NCBI RefSeq assembly: GCF_001187915.1
Contig: NZ_LGIU01000043.1
Location: forward strand, 144,795 to 208,794
DNA length: 64,000 nt
From: Arthrobacter sp. RIT-PI-e
GTDB taxonomy: Bacteria; Actinomycetota; Actinomycetes; Actinomycetales; Micrococcaceae
Reading direction: 5' to 3'
In this document: positions 25,102-32,679 of the stretch, piece by piece
How the letters are laid out: the number at the start of each line of letters is the position of its first letter
Numbering within the stretch: the first letter of the stretch is position 1
Notes under the pieces: generated by a model
Databases searched by the model: none
Told to the model about the DNA's origin: nothing
What the model saw: the letters and a program-made list of their open reading frames with translations, nothing else
Made by a program: the position numbers and the translations under genes

Positions 25102-26523
25102 CTACCGGGAATCCTTCGTTGCTGGCGTCCGCCGCGCCCATCCGGTCGCCTGCTCGAAGGCATAGGTCACCTGCAGCAGTTCCACGTCGCTCCCAGGTGG
25201 CATGGCCAGCTGCAGCCCCACCGGGAGGCCGCCCGCGCTGAACCCTGCCGGGACGGACACCGCGGGCAGACCGGTCGCGGAGATCAGGCATGCCGAGCGC
25301 ATCCAGTCCAGGTAGGTCCCGAACTCCACCCCGTTCACGGACGTCGGGTACCGCTCCGCGGCGTCGAACGGCAGCACCTGCGTGGCAGGACTCGCGAAGA
25401 CGTCGTACGTCCCGAAGTACCGCCGCACGCTCGTGTCCAGCCGTGTCCGTGCCAGGGCGGTGTCCACCAGGTCCTGCGCGGTGAGGCTCCGCCCCTGCTC
25501 CACGTTCCACCGGATCTCGGGCTTGATGGCCTCGCCGTGCTTCTGCACCAGCTCGCCGAGACCGAGCAGGAAGTCGAACGCCCTCGTCGCACCGAACACG
25601 CGGTCGGCCCCCCGGAGATCGGGGGCCGCCTCCTCCACGACCGCGCCGAGATCGGCGAACACCTGCAGCTGCCCCTCGAGCACCCGCAGCACCTCCCGGT
25701 CCACCGGCACCCCGAGCCCGAAGTCCGGCGACCAGCCGATGCGCAGTCCCGTGAGGTCCCGCTCCAGCGGGTCGGCGAAGGAACCCCGCACCGGGTAGCC
25801 GTACGGTACCGCGGGATCCGGTCCGGCGATCGCCGTCATCCCCAGGGCGATGTCCGCGACCTCCCGCGCCATCAGCCCGTTGCGGCCCAGCCAGGCCCAG
25901 GCGTTGCGGGTGGGGACGGCCGGCACCACGCCGAGGGAGGGCCGGTACCCCACCACGTTGCAGAACGACGCCGGGATCCGCAGCGATCCGCCCATGTCGC
26001 TGCCGTCGCCGAGCGGCTGGATCCGGGCCGCGATCGCCGCCGCCACTCCCCCGCTGCTCCCGCCGGCGCTGCGCGAGGTGTCGTACGGGTTCACGGTGGT
26101 GCCGAACACCTCGTTGAAGGTGTGCGAACCGGCGGCGAACTCGGGCACGTTCGTCTTGCCCGTGGTCACCACCCCGGCCTGCTTCAGCCGGGCGATGACG
26201 AGGTCGTCGAACGTCGGCACGAAGTCCCGGAAGATCGGGGAGCCCTGGGTGGTGCGCACACCTTTCGTGTTGGCGGTGTCCTTGTGGGTCATCGGCAGAC
26301 CGTGCAGCGGCGGCAGCTCGGCGCCCGAGGCCGCGCGCTCGTCGGCCGCGGCGGCAGCCGTCGCGGCGCCGTCGCGGTCCTCGGTGACCACCGCGTTGAT
26401 CGGCCCGTTGACGGCGTCGATCCGCTCGAAGTGCGCCTCGAGCGCCTCGCGTGCGGAGACCTCACGACGGCGGAGGGCACCGGTCAGTCCGACAGCGGAC
26501 AGCTCGTGGAGCGCGCTGCTCAC
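25102..26523 (-). CDS. Amidase-signature family hydrolase
   Basis: 473 residues with the Ser-cisSer-Lys triad: K81 in HKDTANTKG, a Gly/Ser-rich loop SAGGSSGG around S156, and S180 in GSLRIPAS. These enzymes cut amides to acid and ammonia. The first half is of the AtzF/GatA style, but no GatB or GatC lies nearby, so it is not a tRNA amidotransferase subunit. GTG 26523 overlaps the stop of the upstream M20 hydrolase as GTGA, so both act in one catabolic step series, possibly on an N-acyl compound. Confidence 0.9.
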   Translation of the reverse strand: MSSALHELSAVGLTGALRRREVSAREALEAHFERIDAVNGPINAVVTEDRDGAATAAAAADERAASGAELPPLHGLPMTHKDTANTKGVRTTQGSPIFRDFVPTFDDLVIARLKQAGVVTTGKTNVPEFAAGSHTFNEVFGTTVNPYDTSRSAGGSSGGVAAAIAARIQPLGDGSDMGGSLRIPASFCNVVGYRPSLGVVPAVPTRNAWAWLGRNGLMAREVADIALGMTAIAGPDPAVPYGYPVRGSFADPLERDLTGLRIGWSPDFGLGVPVDREVLRVLEGQLQVFADLGAVVEEAAPDLRGADRVFGATRAFDFLLGLGELVQKHGEAIKPEIRWNVEQGRSLTAQDLVDTALARTRLDTSVRRYFGTYDVFASPATQVLPFDAAERYPTSVNGVEFGTYLDWMRSACLISATGLPAVSVPAGFSAGGLPVGLQLAMPPGSDVELLQVTYAFEQATGWARRTPATKDSR

Positions 26524-27755
26524 GCTCCGGTTCCCACCTTGGAGAGCAGCACCGACATCGCGGCCCGGACACCGGTGGTGAGCGTGGGTTCGATCGCGGG
26601 GGCGAAGTACGGCGAGTGGTTGCCGGCCACGGGCTCGTCGGCGTCGAGCAGTTCCTGCGGGTGCCCGCCGAAGAACCAGTACACGCTCGGCACGCCGATG
26701 GCCTCGGCCAGGAGCCCGAAGTCCTCGCTGCCCATCACGGGCGGGGACTCGATCACGGCGTCCTCACCCAGGACCTCACCGAGCACCGCCATGACGTCCT
26801 CCGTGGAGGAGGGGTCGTTGTAGCACTGGGGGAAGCTCGTGATCTCCTCGATCCCCGGCTCGGGTGCACCGGAGGCGGCCGCCTCGGCGCTGATGATCCT
26901 CCGCAGGGAGCCCAGGACGCGGTCGCGCACCTCGGGATCGAACGTGCGGACGTTGATCGTGAACTCCGCGGACGCCGGGATGATGTTCTCCTTCAGCCCG
27001 CCGTGGAAGGTGCCCACCGTGACCACGGCCGACTTCATGGGGTGGATCTCGCGGGAGACGATCGTCTGGATCCGCACCACCATGTGGGCACCGAGCACGA
27101 TCGGGTCGATGGACTGCTCCGGCTGCGACCCGTGGGCCTGCTTGCCCCGCACGGTGACCTTCCAGGAGTCCGCCATGGCCATGGCGGTGCCCTTGCTGAT
27201 GTTCACCGTACCGGCGAGACCCGGCCACACGTGCTGCCCGTAGACCACGGACGGCTTGGGCGCCCGGTCCCACAGGCCGTCCTCCACCATGGCCTCGGCA
27301 CCCGCGCCGATCTCCTCGCCGGGCTGGAAGACGAACACCACGGTGCCCGCCCAGGCCCCGGTGTTCTCCGCCAGGAGCTGCGCGGCGGTCAGGCCCACGG
27401 TGATGTGCGTGTCGTGCCCGCACCCGTGCATCACCGGCACGGCCGTCCCGTCGGCGAGCGCCCCCGTTGCCGTGCTCGCGTAGTCCAGCCCGGTGTCCTC
27501 CTGCATGGGCAGGCCGTCGGTGTCGGCGCGGTACCCGATCACCGGTCCGTCGCCGTTCCGCAGGATCCCGACGACGCCGGTGCCACCGCACAGGAAGGTC
27601 TCCAGCCCCAGGTGCTCGAGCTTGTCCAGGATGAATGCGGCGGTGTGCGTCTCCTGCATGGAGAGCTCGGGGTTGGCGTGGAAGTGCCGGTACAGATCGT
27701 GCATGGCGGTGATGGCGGAGTCGGAGAGGTCGAAGACGGTGGTGTCGATGCTCAT
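26520..27755 (-). CDS. M20-family amidohydrolase
   Basis: 411 residues of the peptidase M20D/hippurate hydrolase/IAA-amino-acid hydrolase type. Metal-binding residues appear in HGCGHDTH (110-117) and GEE (146-148), then a dimerisation domain begins near KVTVRGKQAHGSQPEQSIDPI and the C-terminal metal site has GSEDFG. It should release an amino acid or acid from an N-acyl conjugate. ATG 27755 has AAAGGA just upstream. It is the first gene of a two-gene operon with the amidase. No transporter or regulator adjoins it. Confidence 0.92.
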   Translation of the reverse strand: MSIDTTVFDLSDSAITAMHDLYRHFHANPELSMQETHTAAFILDKLEHLGLETFLCGGTGVVGILRNGDGPVIGYRADTDGLPMQEDTGLDYASTATGALADGTAVPVMHGCGHDTHITVGLTAAQLLAENTGAWAGTVVFVFQPGEEIGAGAEAMVEDGLWDRAPKPSVVYGQHVWPGLAGTVNISKGTAMAMADSWKVTVRGKQAHGSQPEQSIDPIVLGAHMVVRIQTIVSREIHPMKSAVVTVGTFHGGLKENIIPASAEFTINVRTFDPEVRDRVLGSLRRIISAEAAASGAPEPGIEEITSFPQCYNDPSSTEDVMAVLGEVLGEDAVIESPPVMGSEDFGLLAEAIGVPSVYWFFGGHPQELLDADEPVAGNHSPYFAPAIEPTLTTGVRAAMSVLLSKVGTGA

Positions 27756-27870
27756 GGTGTCCTTTCGAAGGAGTCGCTGATTCACGAGTACATCAGGTGG
27801 GGACCCCTCCGTGCGAGAGTGGAGGAACCGGATGAGGCCCTCCTGTACATGGCGGTGGCAGACTGGAGGC

Positions 27871-28044
27871 ATGGGATTCCTGGTGAGAATTCAGCGCTGT
27901 CTCGGCCTGGACGCGGTGAAGGTGCTCGATGGCTACGAGAAGGCGCCGCGGGCCGCCCACCTGACCTGCAGGAAGTGCGGCGTCTTCGTCTCCGCCGAGG
28001 GCCAGTCCCTGCACACAGGGTGGCACCGTGCAGCTGGCTCCTAG
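27871..28044 (+). CDS. Small Cys/His protein, unknown function
   Basis: 57 residues: a helical start GFLVRIQRCLGLDAVKVLDG, then CRKCG and HTGWH spaced so that two Cys and two His could bind zinc. The length and lone CxxC-HxxxH pattern recall small actinobacterial zinc-ribbon-like hypotheticals. A CAGACT box ends 6 bases before the ATG and the GGAGG is only 1 base away, so the transcript is probably leaderless. It overlaps the next gene by 17 bases. The codon pattern looks genuine, but I do not recognise a named family. Confidence 0.6.
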   Translation: MGFLVRIQRCLGLDAVKVLDGYEKAPRAAHLTCRKCGVFVSAEGQSLHTGWHRAAGS

Positions 28045-28738
28045 TCCGCCGGGGTCCATGACCCTCGGGCAGGCCGGCTGGGCCCTCATGTTCGTGGCGC
28101 TCTACGTGGGCGCGGCGACGGGTCTGATCATCCTCCTCCAGGTGACCGGACTCGTCGAGTTCACCCTCACCCTCCTGTTACCCGTGGCCCTGGGCGGTGC
28201 CACCCTCGCCGCCGTGCTGGCGCTGTACGTGCACCTGATCCGCAGGAACTCACTCAGACCGGCTGATCTCGGTTTCCGACGCCCTACCATGCGCCTGTTC
28301 CATCTGCTCTGGCAGATCCCCGCCACCATGCTCGCCGGTGCGATCCTCCAGATCCTCGTCCTCCTTGCTTTGACGGGTCTGGACCTGACGGCGGAACCAC
28401 CGGACAGCGCCCTGGACGACATCGCAACTCTGCCCGCCTCGCTCGTCGTCCTGTGCGTGGTCCTCATCGCCGTGATCACTCCGCTGTGGGAGGAGATCCT
28501 GTTCCGTGGAGCCCTGCTCGAGGGCCTCTCCCGGCGCTTCCGCCCCTGGGTCGCCGTCGTCCTCTCCGCCCTGGTCTTCGCCTCGGTGCACCTGGTTCCC
28601 CTGAGTTTCGCCTACCTGTTCACGCTCGGGGTGTCCCTGGCCCTGCTGCGTCGGTTCCACCGGAACCTCTGGGCACCGGTCCTCCTCCATGCGGCGAACA
28701 ACGCCTTCGTCGTGTCCGTCGTCCTGCTGAGCACGTGA
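28028..28738 (+). CDS. CPBP-family intramembrane metalloprotease
   Basis: 236 residues with about seven helices. The protease motifs are EE at 155-156 in WEEILFRGALLEGL, H188 in SVHLVP and HAANN near the C-terminus. Family members (CAAX prenyl protease/bacteriocin-processing or immunity) cleave substrates within the membrane. Some lack known targets. GTG 28028 overlaps the small Cys/His gene by 17 bases, and ATG 28058 is an alternative. It probably shares a transcript with both neighbours. Confidence 0.87.
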   Translation: MQLAPSPPGSMTLGQAGWALMFVALYVGAATGLIILLQVTGLVEFTLTLLLPVALGGATLAAVLALYVHLIRRNSLRPADLGFRRPTMRLFHLLWQIPATMLAGAILQILVLLALTGLDLTAEPPDSALDDIATLPASLVVLCVVLIAVITPLWEEILFRGALLEGLSRRFRPWVAVVLSALVFASVHLVPLSFAYLFTLGVSLALLRRFHRNLWAPVLLHAANNAFVVSVVLLST

Positions 28739-28760
28739 CCGTCGCACCGGGAGGGAGACC

Positions 28761-29348
28761 ATGACGGCACCTGGGCAGCCGGATCCACGATCCTCCGGCC
28801 CCGGGGTCACCGAACCACCGGTGCTGCTGGATCCACGGCGCTGGGGCGGTGTGGTGGGCCTGGCCGGCGGGCTGGTGTTCGTGCTCAGCTACTCCGACCC
28901 GCTCGGCACCATCGCCTCCTCGTTCGCCGAGGTGGCCGCCGTCGCCCTGGCACTCACCGCCGTCGTGCTGCTCTTCGTCCGGCCGGTGGCGCTCGGCCCG
29001 CTGGCCCGGCCGCGCGCACTCGCGGTGCTGGTCTACCTCGCCTGCGTGGCAGGGGAGGTGGTGCTCATCGGCGTCGGTTCACGAGCACTGGGCGACGCCG
29101 GAGCGGGTGAACTGCGGCCCGCGCTGATCGCCGCCGTCGTCGGCCTGCACTTCCTGCCCTTCGCGTGGGCGTTCGGCGAGCGCATGTTCACCCTCCTCGG
29201 CGGTGTCGTGGCTGTGCTCGGCGCAGCGGGCCTGGTAGCCGGCGCCCTCGGCGTTCCCCGTGCTGCCGAGGTCTCGGCGGTACTGGCGGGCTTCGCCATG
29301 CTCGTGGTGCTCGTCCGCTACACACAGGGACGGTTCGCCCCTCGGTAG
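28761..29348 (+). CDS. Integral membrane protein, unknown
   Basis: 195 residues with six predicted helices filling almost the whole chain after a Pro-rich 25-residue start. No motif of a known family is evident; it resembles the many small actinobacterial membrane proteins without assigned role. GGGAGGG lies close before ATG 28761. It follows the CPBP protease by 22 bases, so the two are probably co-transcribed. Confidence 0.7.
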   Translation: MTAPGQPDPRSSGPGVTEPPVLLDPRRWGGVVGLAGGLVFVLSYSDPLGTIASSFAEVAAVALALTAVVLLFVRPVALGPLARPRALAVLVYLACVAGEVVLIGVGSRALGDAGAGELRPALIAAVVGLHFLPFAWAFGERMFTLLGGVVAVLGAAGLVAGALGVPRAAEVSAVLAGFAMLVVLVRYTQGRFAPR

Positions 29349-29377
29349 CCGGGTGCATTCCTGTCCTGCGGCGCCTC

Positions 29378-29383
29378 TAGGCT
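29378..29383 (+). promoter_or_regulatory. -10 box of the GH13 tandem (leaderless or nearly so)
   Basis: TAGGCT ends 6 bases before ATG 29390. The short ggagcc in between is too close to serve as a normal ribosome site. Confidence 0.5.
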
Positions 29384-29389
29384 GGAGCC

Positions 29390-31015
29390 ATGTCCACCGT
29401 GCCGGCGTCCATCCCCTCGGGATCCCCCTCCCCCACCGACGACGACGCCGGGTGGTGGCGGAACGCCGTCATCTACGAGGTGTACCCGAGGTCTTTCGCC
29501 GACGGCGACGGCGACGGCGTCGGTGACCTCGCCGGCCTGCTCGCCCGCCTCCCCTACCTCGCCTCCCTCGGCGTGGACGGGATCTGGATCACCCCCTTCC
29601 AGCCCTCCCCGCAGGTGGACCAGGGCTACGACGTCAGCGACTACTGCGACGTCGATCCCGTCTTCGGCACGCTTGAGGAGTTCGACGCCGTCCTGGACGC
29701 GGCGCACGCACTCGGCCTGAGGGTGTTCATGGACCTGGCCGCGAACCACTGCTCCGACCAGCATCCCCTCTTCCGCGCCGCCGTCGACGCCGGGCCGGGC
29801 TCCCCCGAACGCACGATGTTCCACTTCGAGGACGGACCTGACGCGGACACCCCGCCCAACAACTGGATCGGCTCCTTCGGCGGCTCCATGTGGACGCGGG
29901 TAGCGCCGGACTCCGCTACGGACACCCAGTGGTACCTGCACATCTTCGCCTCGGCGCAACCGGACTGGAACTGGCGGAACCCCGCGGTCGGCGCGTTCTT
30001 CGAGGACGTGCTCCGGTTCTGGTTCGACCGCGGCGTGGACGGCCTGCGGGTGGACGTGGCCCACGGACTGTTCAAGGCCGAGGGACTGCCGGACATCGAG
30101 GATCCCGCCGCCGTGGTCAAGGGGCTCCGCTTCAACCCCCACGTCACGGACCAGGAGGAACTCCACGGGGTGTACCGGGAGTGGCGCCGGATCGCCGAAT
30201 CCTACGCCCCTCCGCGCATCCTCGTGGGCGAGGTGAACCTCGAACCACCCCGGGCCGCCCGCTTCACCCGGCCGGACGAGCTGCACCAGACCTTCGCCTA
30301 CGGGTTCGTGAAACTCGGCTGGGACGCCGACGCCTGGCTCGCGGCGGGGATCGCATTGGAGCGGTCGCACCGCGAGCACGGTGCCACCCCGGCGTGGTCA
30401 CTGGAGAACCACGACGTCCTGCGGTCCGTGATGCGCTTCGGCGGTGGCAAGCTCGGGGCGCTGCGCGCCCGGGCCGGACTGCTCGCCATCCTCGGCCTGC
30501 CCGGCGGCGCGTACCTCTACCAGGGCCAGGAGCTCGCCCTCCCGGAGGTGCCGGTGCCGATGGAGGCGCGCGTGGACCCCATGTGGACGCGCGGCGGGGT
30601 ATGCCGCGACGGTGCACGCATCCCGCTGCCATGGACGGCCGGGTCGGCAGATGCGCACGGCTTCTCCACGCGTGCGGACGCCGAGCCCTGGCTCCCCGTC
30701 CCGGCCTGGTGGGGCGAATGGGCCATCGACGTGCAGGATGCCGACGATACGTCCCCGCTGAGTCTCGTCCGCACGGCCTTGACCCTCCGGAAGCACCTGC
30801 TCGAGGAGGGCGTCCTGTCCGCCGATGACGACGGCGCGTGGCGGATCGACGAGGGCGCCGTGCTGGTCTGCGAGCGCGAGAAGTTCGTCGTCGTCCTCGC
30901 GATGGGAACCGACGCCGTGCCGCTACCGGACGGTGAGGTGGTGCTGACGTCGTCGCCCCTGACGCCGGAGGGTCTCCTGCCACCGGACACCGCCGCCTGG
31001 GTCCGGCGGAGCTGA
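29390..31015 (+). CDS. GH13 alpha-glucosidase, tandem copy 1
   Basis: 541 residues, cytoplasmic. GH13 core motifs: DLAANHCSD (115-123), RVDVAH with nucleophile D222, E281 in VGEVN, and ENHD. It is close to the next gene in sequence and length, so the pair arose by duplication. Odd: copy 1 reads DLAANHCSD where copy 2 and most relatives read D-x-V-P-N-H, so the usual Pro before the Asn is Ala. Likely substrates are short alpha-glucosides such as maltose, trehalose or sucrose. It begins a two-gene transcript. Confidence 0.9.
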   Translation: MSTVPASIPSGSPSPTDDDAGWWRNAVIYEVYPRSFADGDGDGVGDLAGLLARLPYLASLGVDGIWITPFQPSPQVDQGYDVSDYCDVDPVFGTLEEFDAVLDAAHALGLRVFMDLAANHCSDQHPLFRAAVDAGPGSPERTMFHFEDGPDADTPPNNWIGSFGGSMWTRVAPDSATDTQWYLHIFASAQPDWNWRNPAVGAFFEDVLRFWFDRGVDGLRVDVAHGLFKAEGLPDIEDPAAVVKGLRFNPHVTDQEELHGVYREWRRIAESYAPPRILVGEVNLEPPRAARFTRPDELHQTFAYGFVKLGWDADAWLAAGIALERSHREHGATPAWSLENHDVLRSVMRFGGGKLGALRARAGLLAILGLPGGAYLYQGQELALPEVPVPMEARVDPMWTRGGVCRDGARIPLPWTAGSADAHGFSTRADAEPWLPVPAWWGEWAIDVQDADDTSPLSLVRTALTLRKHLLEEGVLSADDDGAWRIDEGAVLVCEREKFVVVLAMGTDAVPLPDGEVVLTSSPLTPEGLLPPDTAAWVRRS

Positions 31016-31017
31016 GC

Positions 31018-32610
31018 ATGCCGATCCCCGGGCACCACGACGCCTGGTGGCGCGACGCCGTCATCTACCAGGTGTACCCGCGCTCGTTCGCGGACGGGGA
31101 CGGCGACGGCGTGGGTGACCTCGCGGGCCTGCTGACCCGCTTGCCGTACCTCGCGTCCCTGGGCGTGGACGGTGTCTGGATCACGCCGTTCCAGCCATCC
31201 CCGCAGGTGGACCAGGGGTACGACGTGAGCGACTACTGCGGCGTGGACCCGCTGTTCGGCACCCTCGAGCAGTTCGACTACGTGCTGGACGCCGCGCACA
31301 CCTCCGGGTTGCGCGTGCTCCTGGACGTGGTGCCGAACCACTGCTCGGACCAGCACCCGTTGTTCCGCGCCGCGATCGCCGCCGCTCCCGGCTCCCCGGA
31401 GCGGGCGATGTTCCACCTCGAGGACGGACCGGACGGGGACACCCCGCCGAACAACTGGCGGAGCGTCTTCGGCGGGCCGGCCTGGACCCGGGTGGACCCG
31501 ACGTCGGCCACGGATCTCCAGTGGTACCTGCACCTGTTCTCACCCGCCCAGCCGGACTGGAACTGGCGGAACCCGGCGGTGGGCGACTACTTCGAGGGTG
31601 TGCTGCGGTTCTGGTTCGATCGCGGCGTGGACGGCGTGCGCGTGGACGTGGCCCACGCCCTGTTCAAGGCCGACGGGCTGCCGGACACCACGGGCACCGG
31701 CTCCGTGGTGGACGGCCTGCGCTCGAATCCTCAGGTCTCGGACCAGGAGGAGGTGCACGGGGTGTACCGGAGGTGGCGGCGCGTGGCCGACTCCTACACG
31801 CCCGGCCGCGTGCTGGTGGGCGAGGTGAATCTCGACCCGCACCGCGCCGCCCGGTACACCCGGCACGACGAACTGCACCAGGCGTTCGCGTTCACCTTCG
31901 CGAAGCTGGGCTGGGATCCGGAGGCCTGGGCCCGGGTGGGTACCGAGCTCGAGGCAGGACGGCGCGAGCACGGCGCACCCCCGACCTGGGCATTGGAGAA
32001 CCACGACATCGTCCGCACCGTCACGCGCTTCGGCGGCGGGACGCGCGGTACAGCGCGGGCCCGCGCGGGTCTGCTCGCCGTCCTCGGACTGCCCGGGGGC
32101 GCGTACCTCTACCAGGGCCAGGAGCTCGGACTGCCCGAGGTCGAGGTTCCGCCCGACGCCCGGCAGGACCCCATGTGGGTACGCGGCGGAGTGTCCCGTG
32201 ACGGCGCGCGGATCCCGCTGCCGTGGACGGTGGCGCCGGAGGGTTCCTTCGGGTTCTCCCCTGCCCACGCCGAGCCGCCGTGGCTCCCGACGCCGGCCGC
32301 CTGGGGCTCGCACTCGGTGGAGGCGAATGAGCACGACGTCGGCTCGAGCCTGCACCTCGTCCGGACCGCGCTCCGGGTGAGGAAGGAACTCGCCGAACGA
32401 GGCGTCCTCTCCCCCGACGACGGCGGTACCTGGCGCGTGGACGACGGCGGGCTGCTGATCTGCGAACGCAGCGCGCGCTTCCTGGTCGCAGTCGCCATGG
32501 GTGAGGAACCTGTGCGCCTGCCGGAGGGCGACGTGGTGCTGGCCTCGTTGCCGCTCACCTTCGGCGGGCTGCTGCCGCCGGATGCCGCGGCGTGGGTCGT
32601 ACGGAGGTGA
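31018..32610 (+). CDS. GH13 alpha-glucosidase, tandem copy 2
   Basis: 530 residues, paralogous to the preceding gene along its full length: shared PRSFADGDGDGVGDLAGLL, TPFQPSPQVDQGYDVSDYC and YLYQGQEL. The nucleophile is in RVDVAHALFKA, the acid is E in VGEVNLDPHRAARYTR, and the third acid is in ENHDIVRTV. The start ATG lies 2 bases after the previous stop, so translation is coupled. Two glucosidases kept side by side suggest complementary substrate range or simple dosage. It converges with the GH3 gene. Confidence 0.9.
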   Translation: MPIPGHHDAWWRDAVIYQVYPRSFADGDGDGVGDLAGLLTRLPYLASLGVDGVWITPFQPSPQVDQGYDVSDYCGVDPLFGTLEQFDYVLDAAHTSGLRVLLDVVPNHCSDQHPLFRAAIAAAPGSPERAMFHLEDGPDGDTPPNNWRSVFGGPAWTRVDPTSATDLQWYLHLFSPAQPDWNWRNPAVGDYFEGVLRFWFDRGVDGVRVDVAHALFKADGLPDTTGTGSVVDGLRSNPQVSDQEEVHGVYRRWRRVADSYTPGRVLVGEVNLDPHRAARYTRHDELHQAFAFTFAKLGWDPEAWARVGTELEAGRREHGAPPTWALENHDIVRTVTRFGGGTRGTARARAGLLAVLGLPGGAYLYQGQELGLPEVEVPPDARQDPMWVRGGVSRDGARIPLPWTVAPEGSFGFSPAHAEPPWLPTPAAWGSHSVEANEHDVGSSLHLVRTALRVRKELAERGVLSPDDGGTWRVDDGGLLICERSARFLVAVAMGEEPVRLPEGDVVLASLPLTFGGLLPPDAAAWVVRR

Positions 32611-32649
32611 CGGGCCTCGATACTCCGGGGCACCGACGTCGCCCCCACG

Positions 32650-32678
32650 GCCGCGGCGGAGGGAGCCGACGCCGCGGC
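32650..32678. terminator. Possible hairpin between convergent glycosidase genes
   Basis: GCCGCGGC at 32650-32657 and again at 32671-32678 (each self-complementary) can pair across 13 bases in the 69-base gap between the stops of GH13 copy 2 and GH3. There is no T-run. Confidence 0.35.
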
Positions 32679-32679
32679 A

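Noticed and set aside
25102..26523. GatA subunit of a tRNA amidotransferase
   Set aside because: No gatB or gatC is nearby and it is coupled to an M20 hydrolase, so a catabolic amidase fits better.
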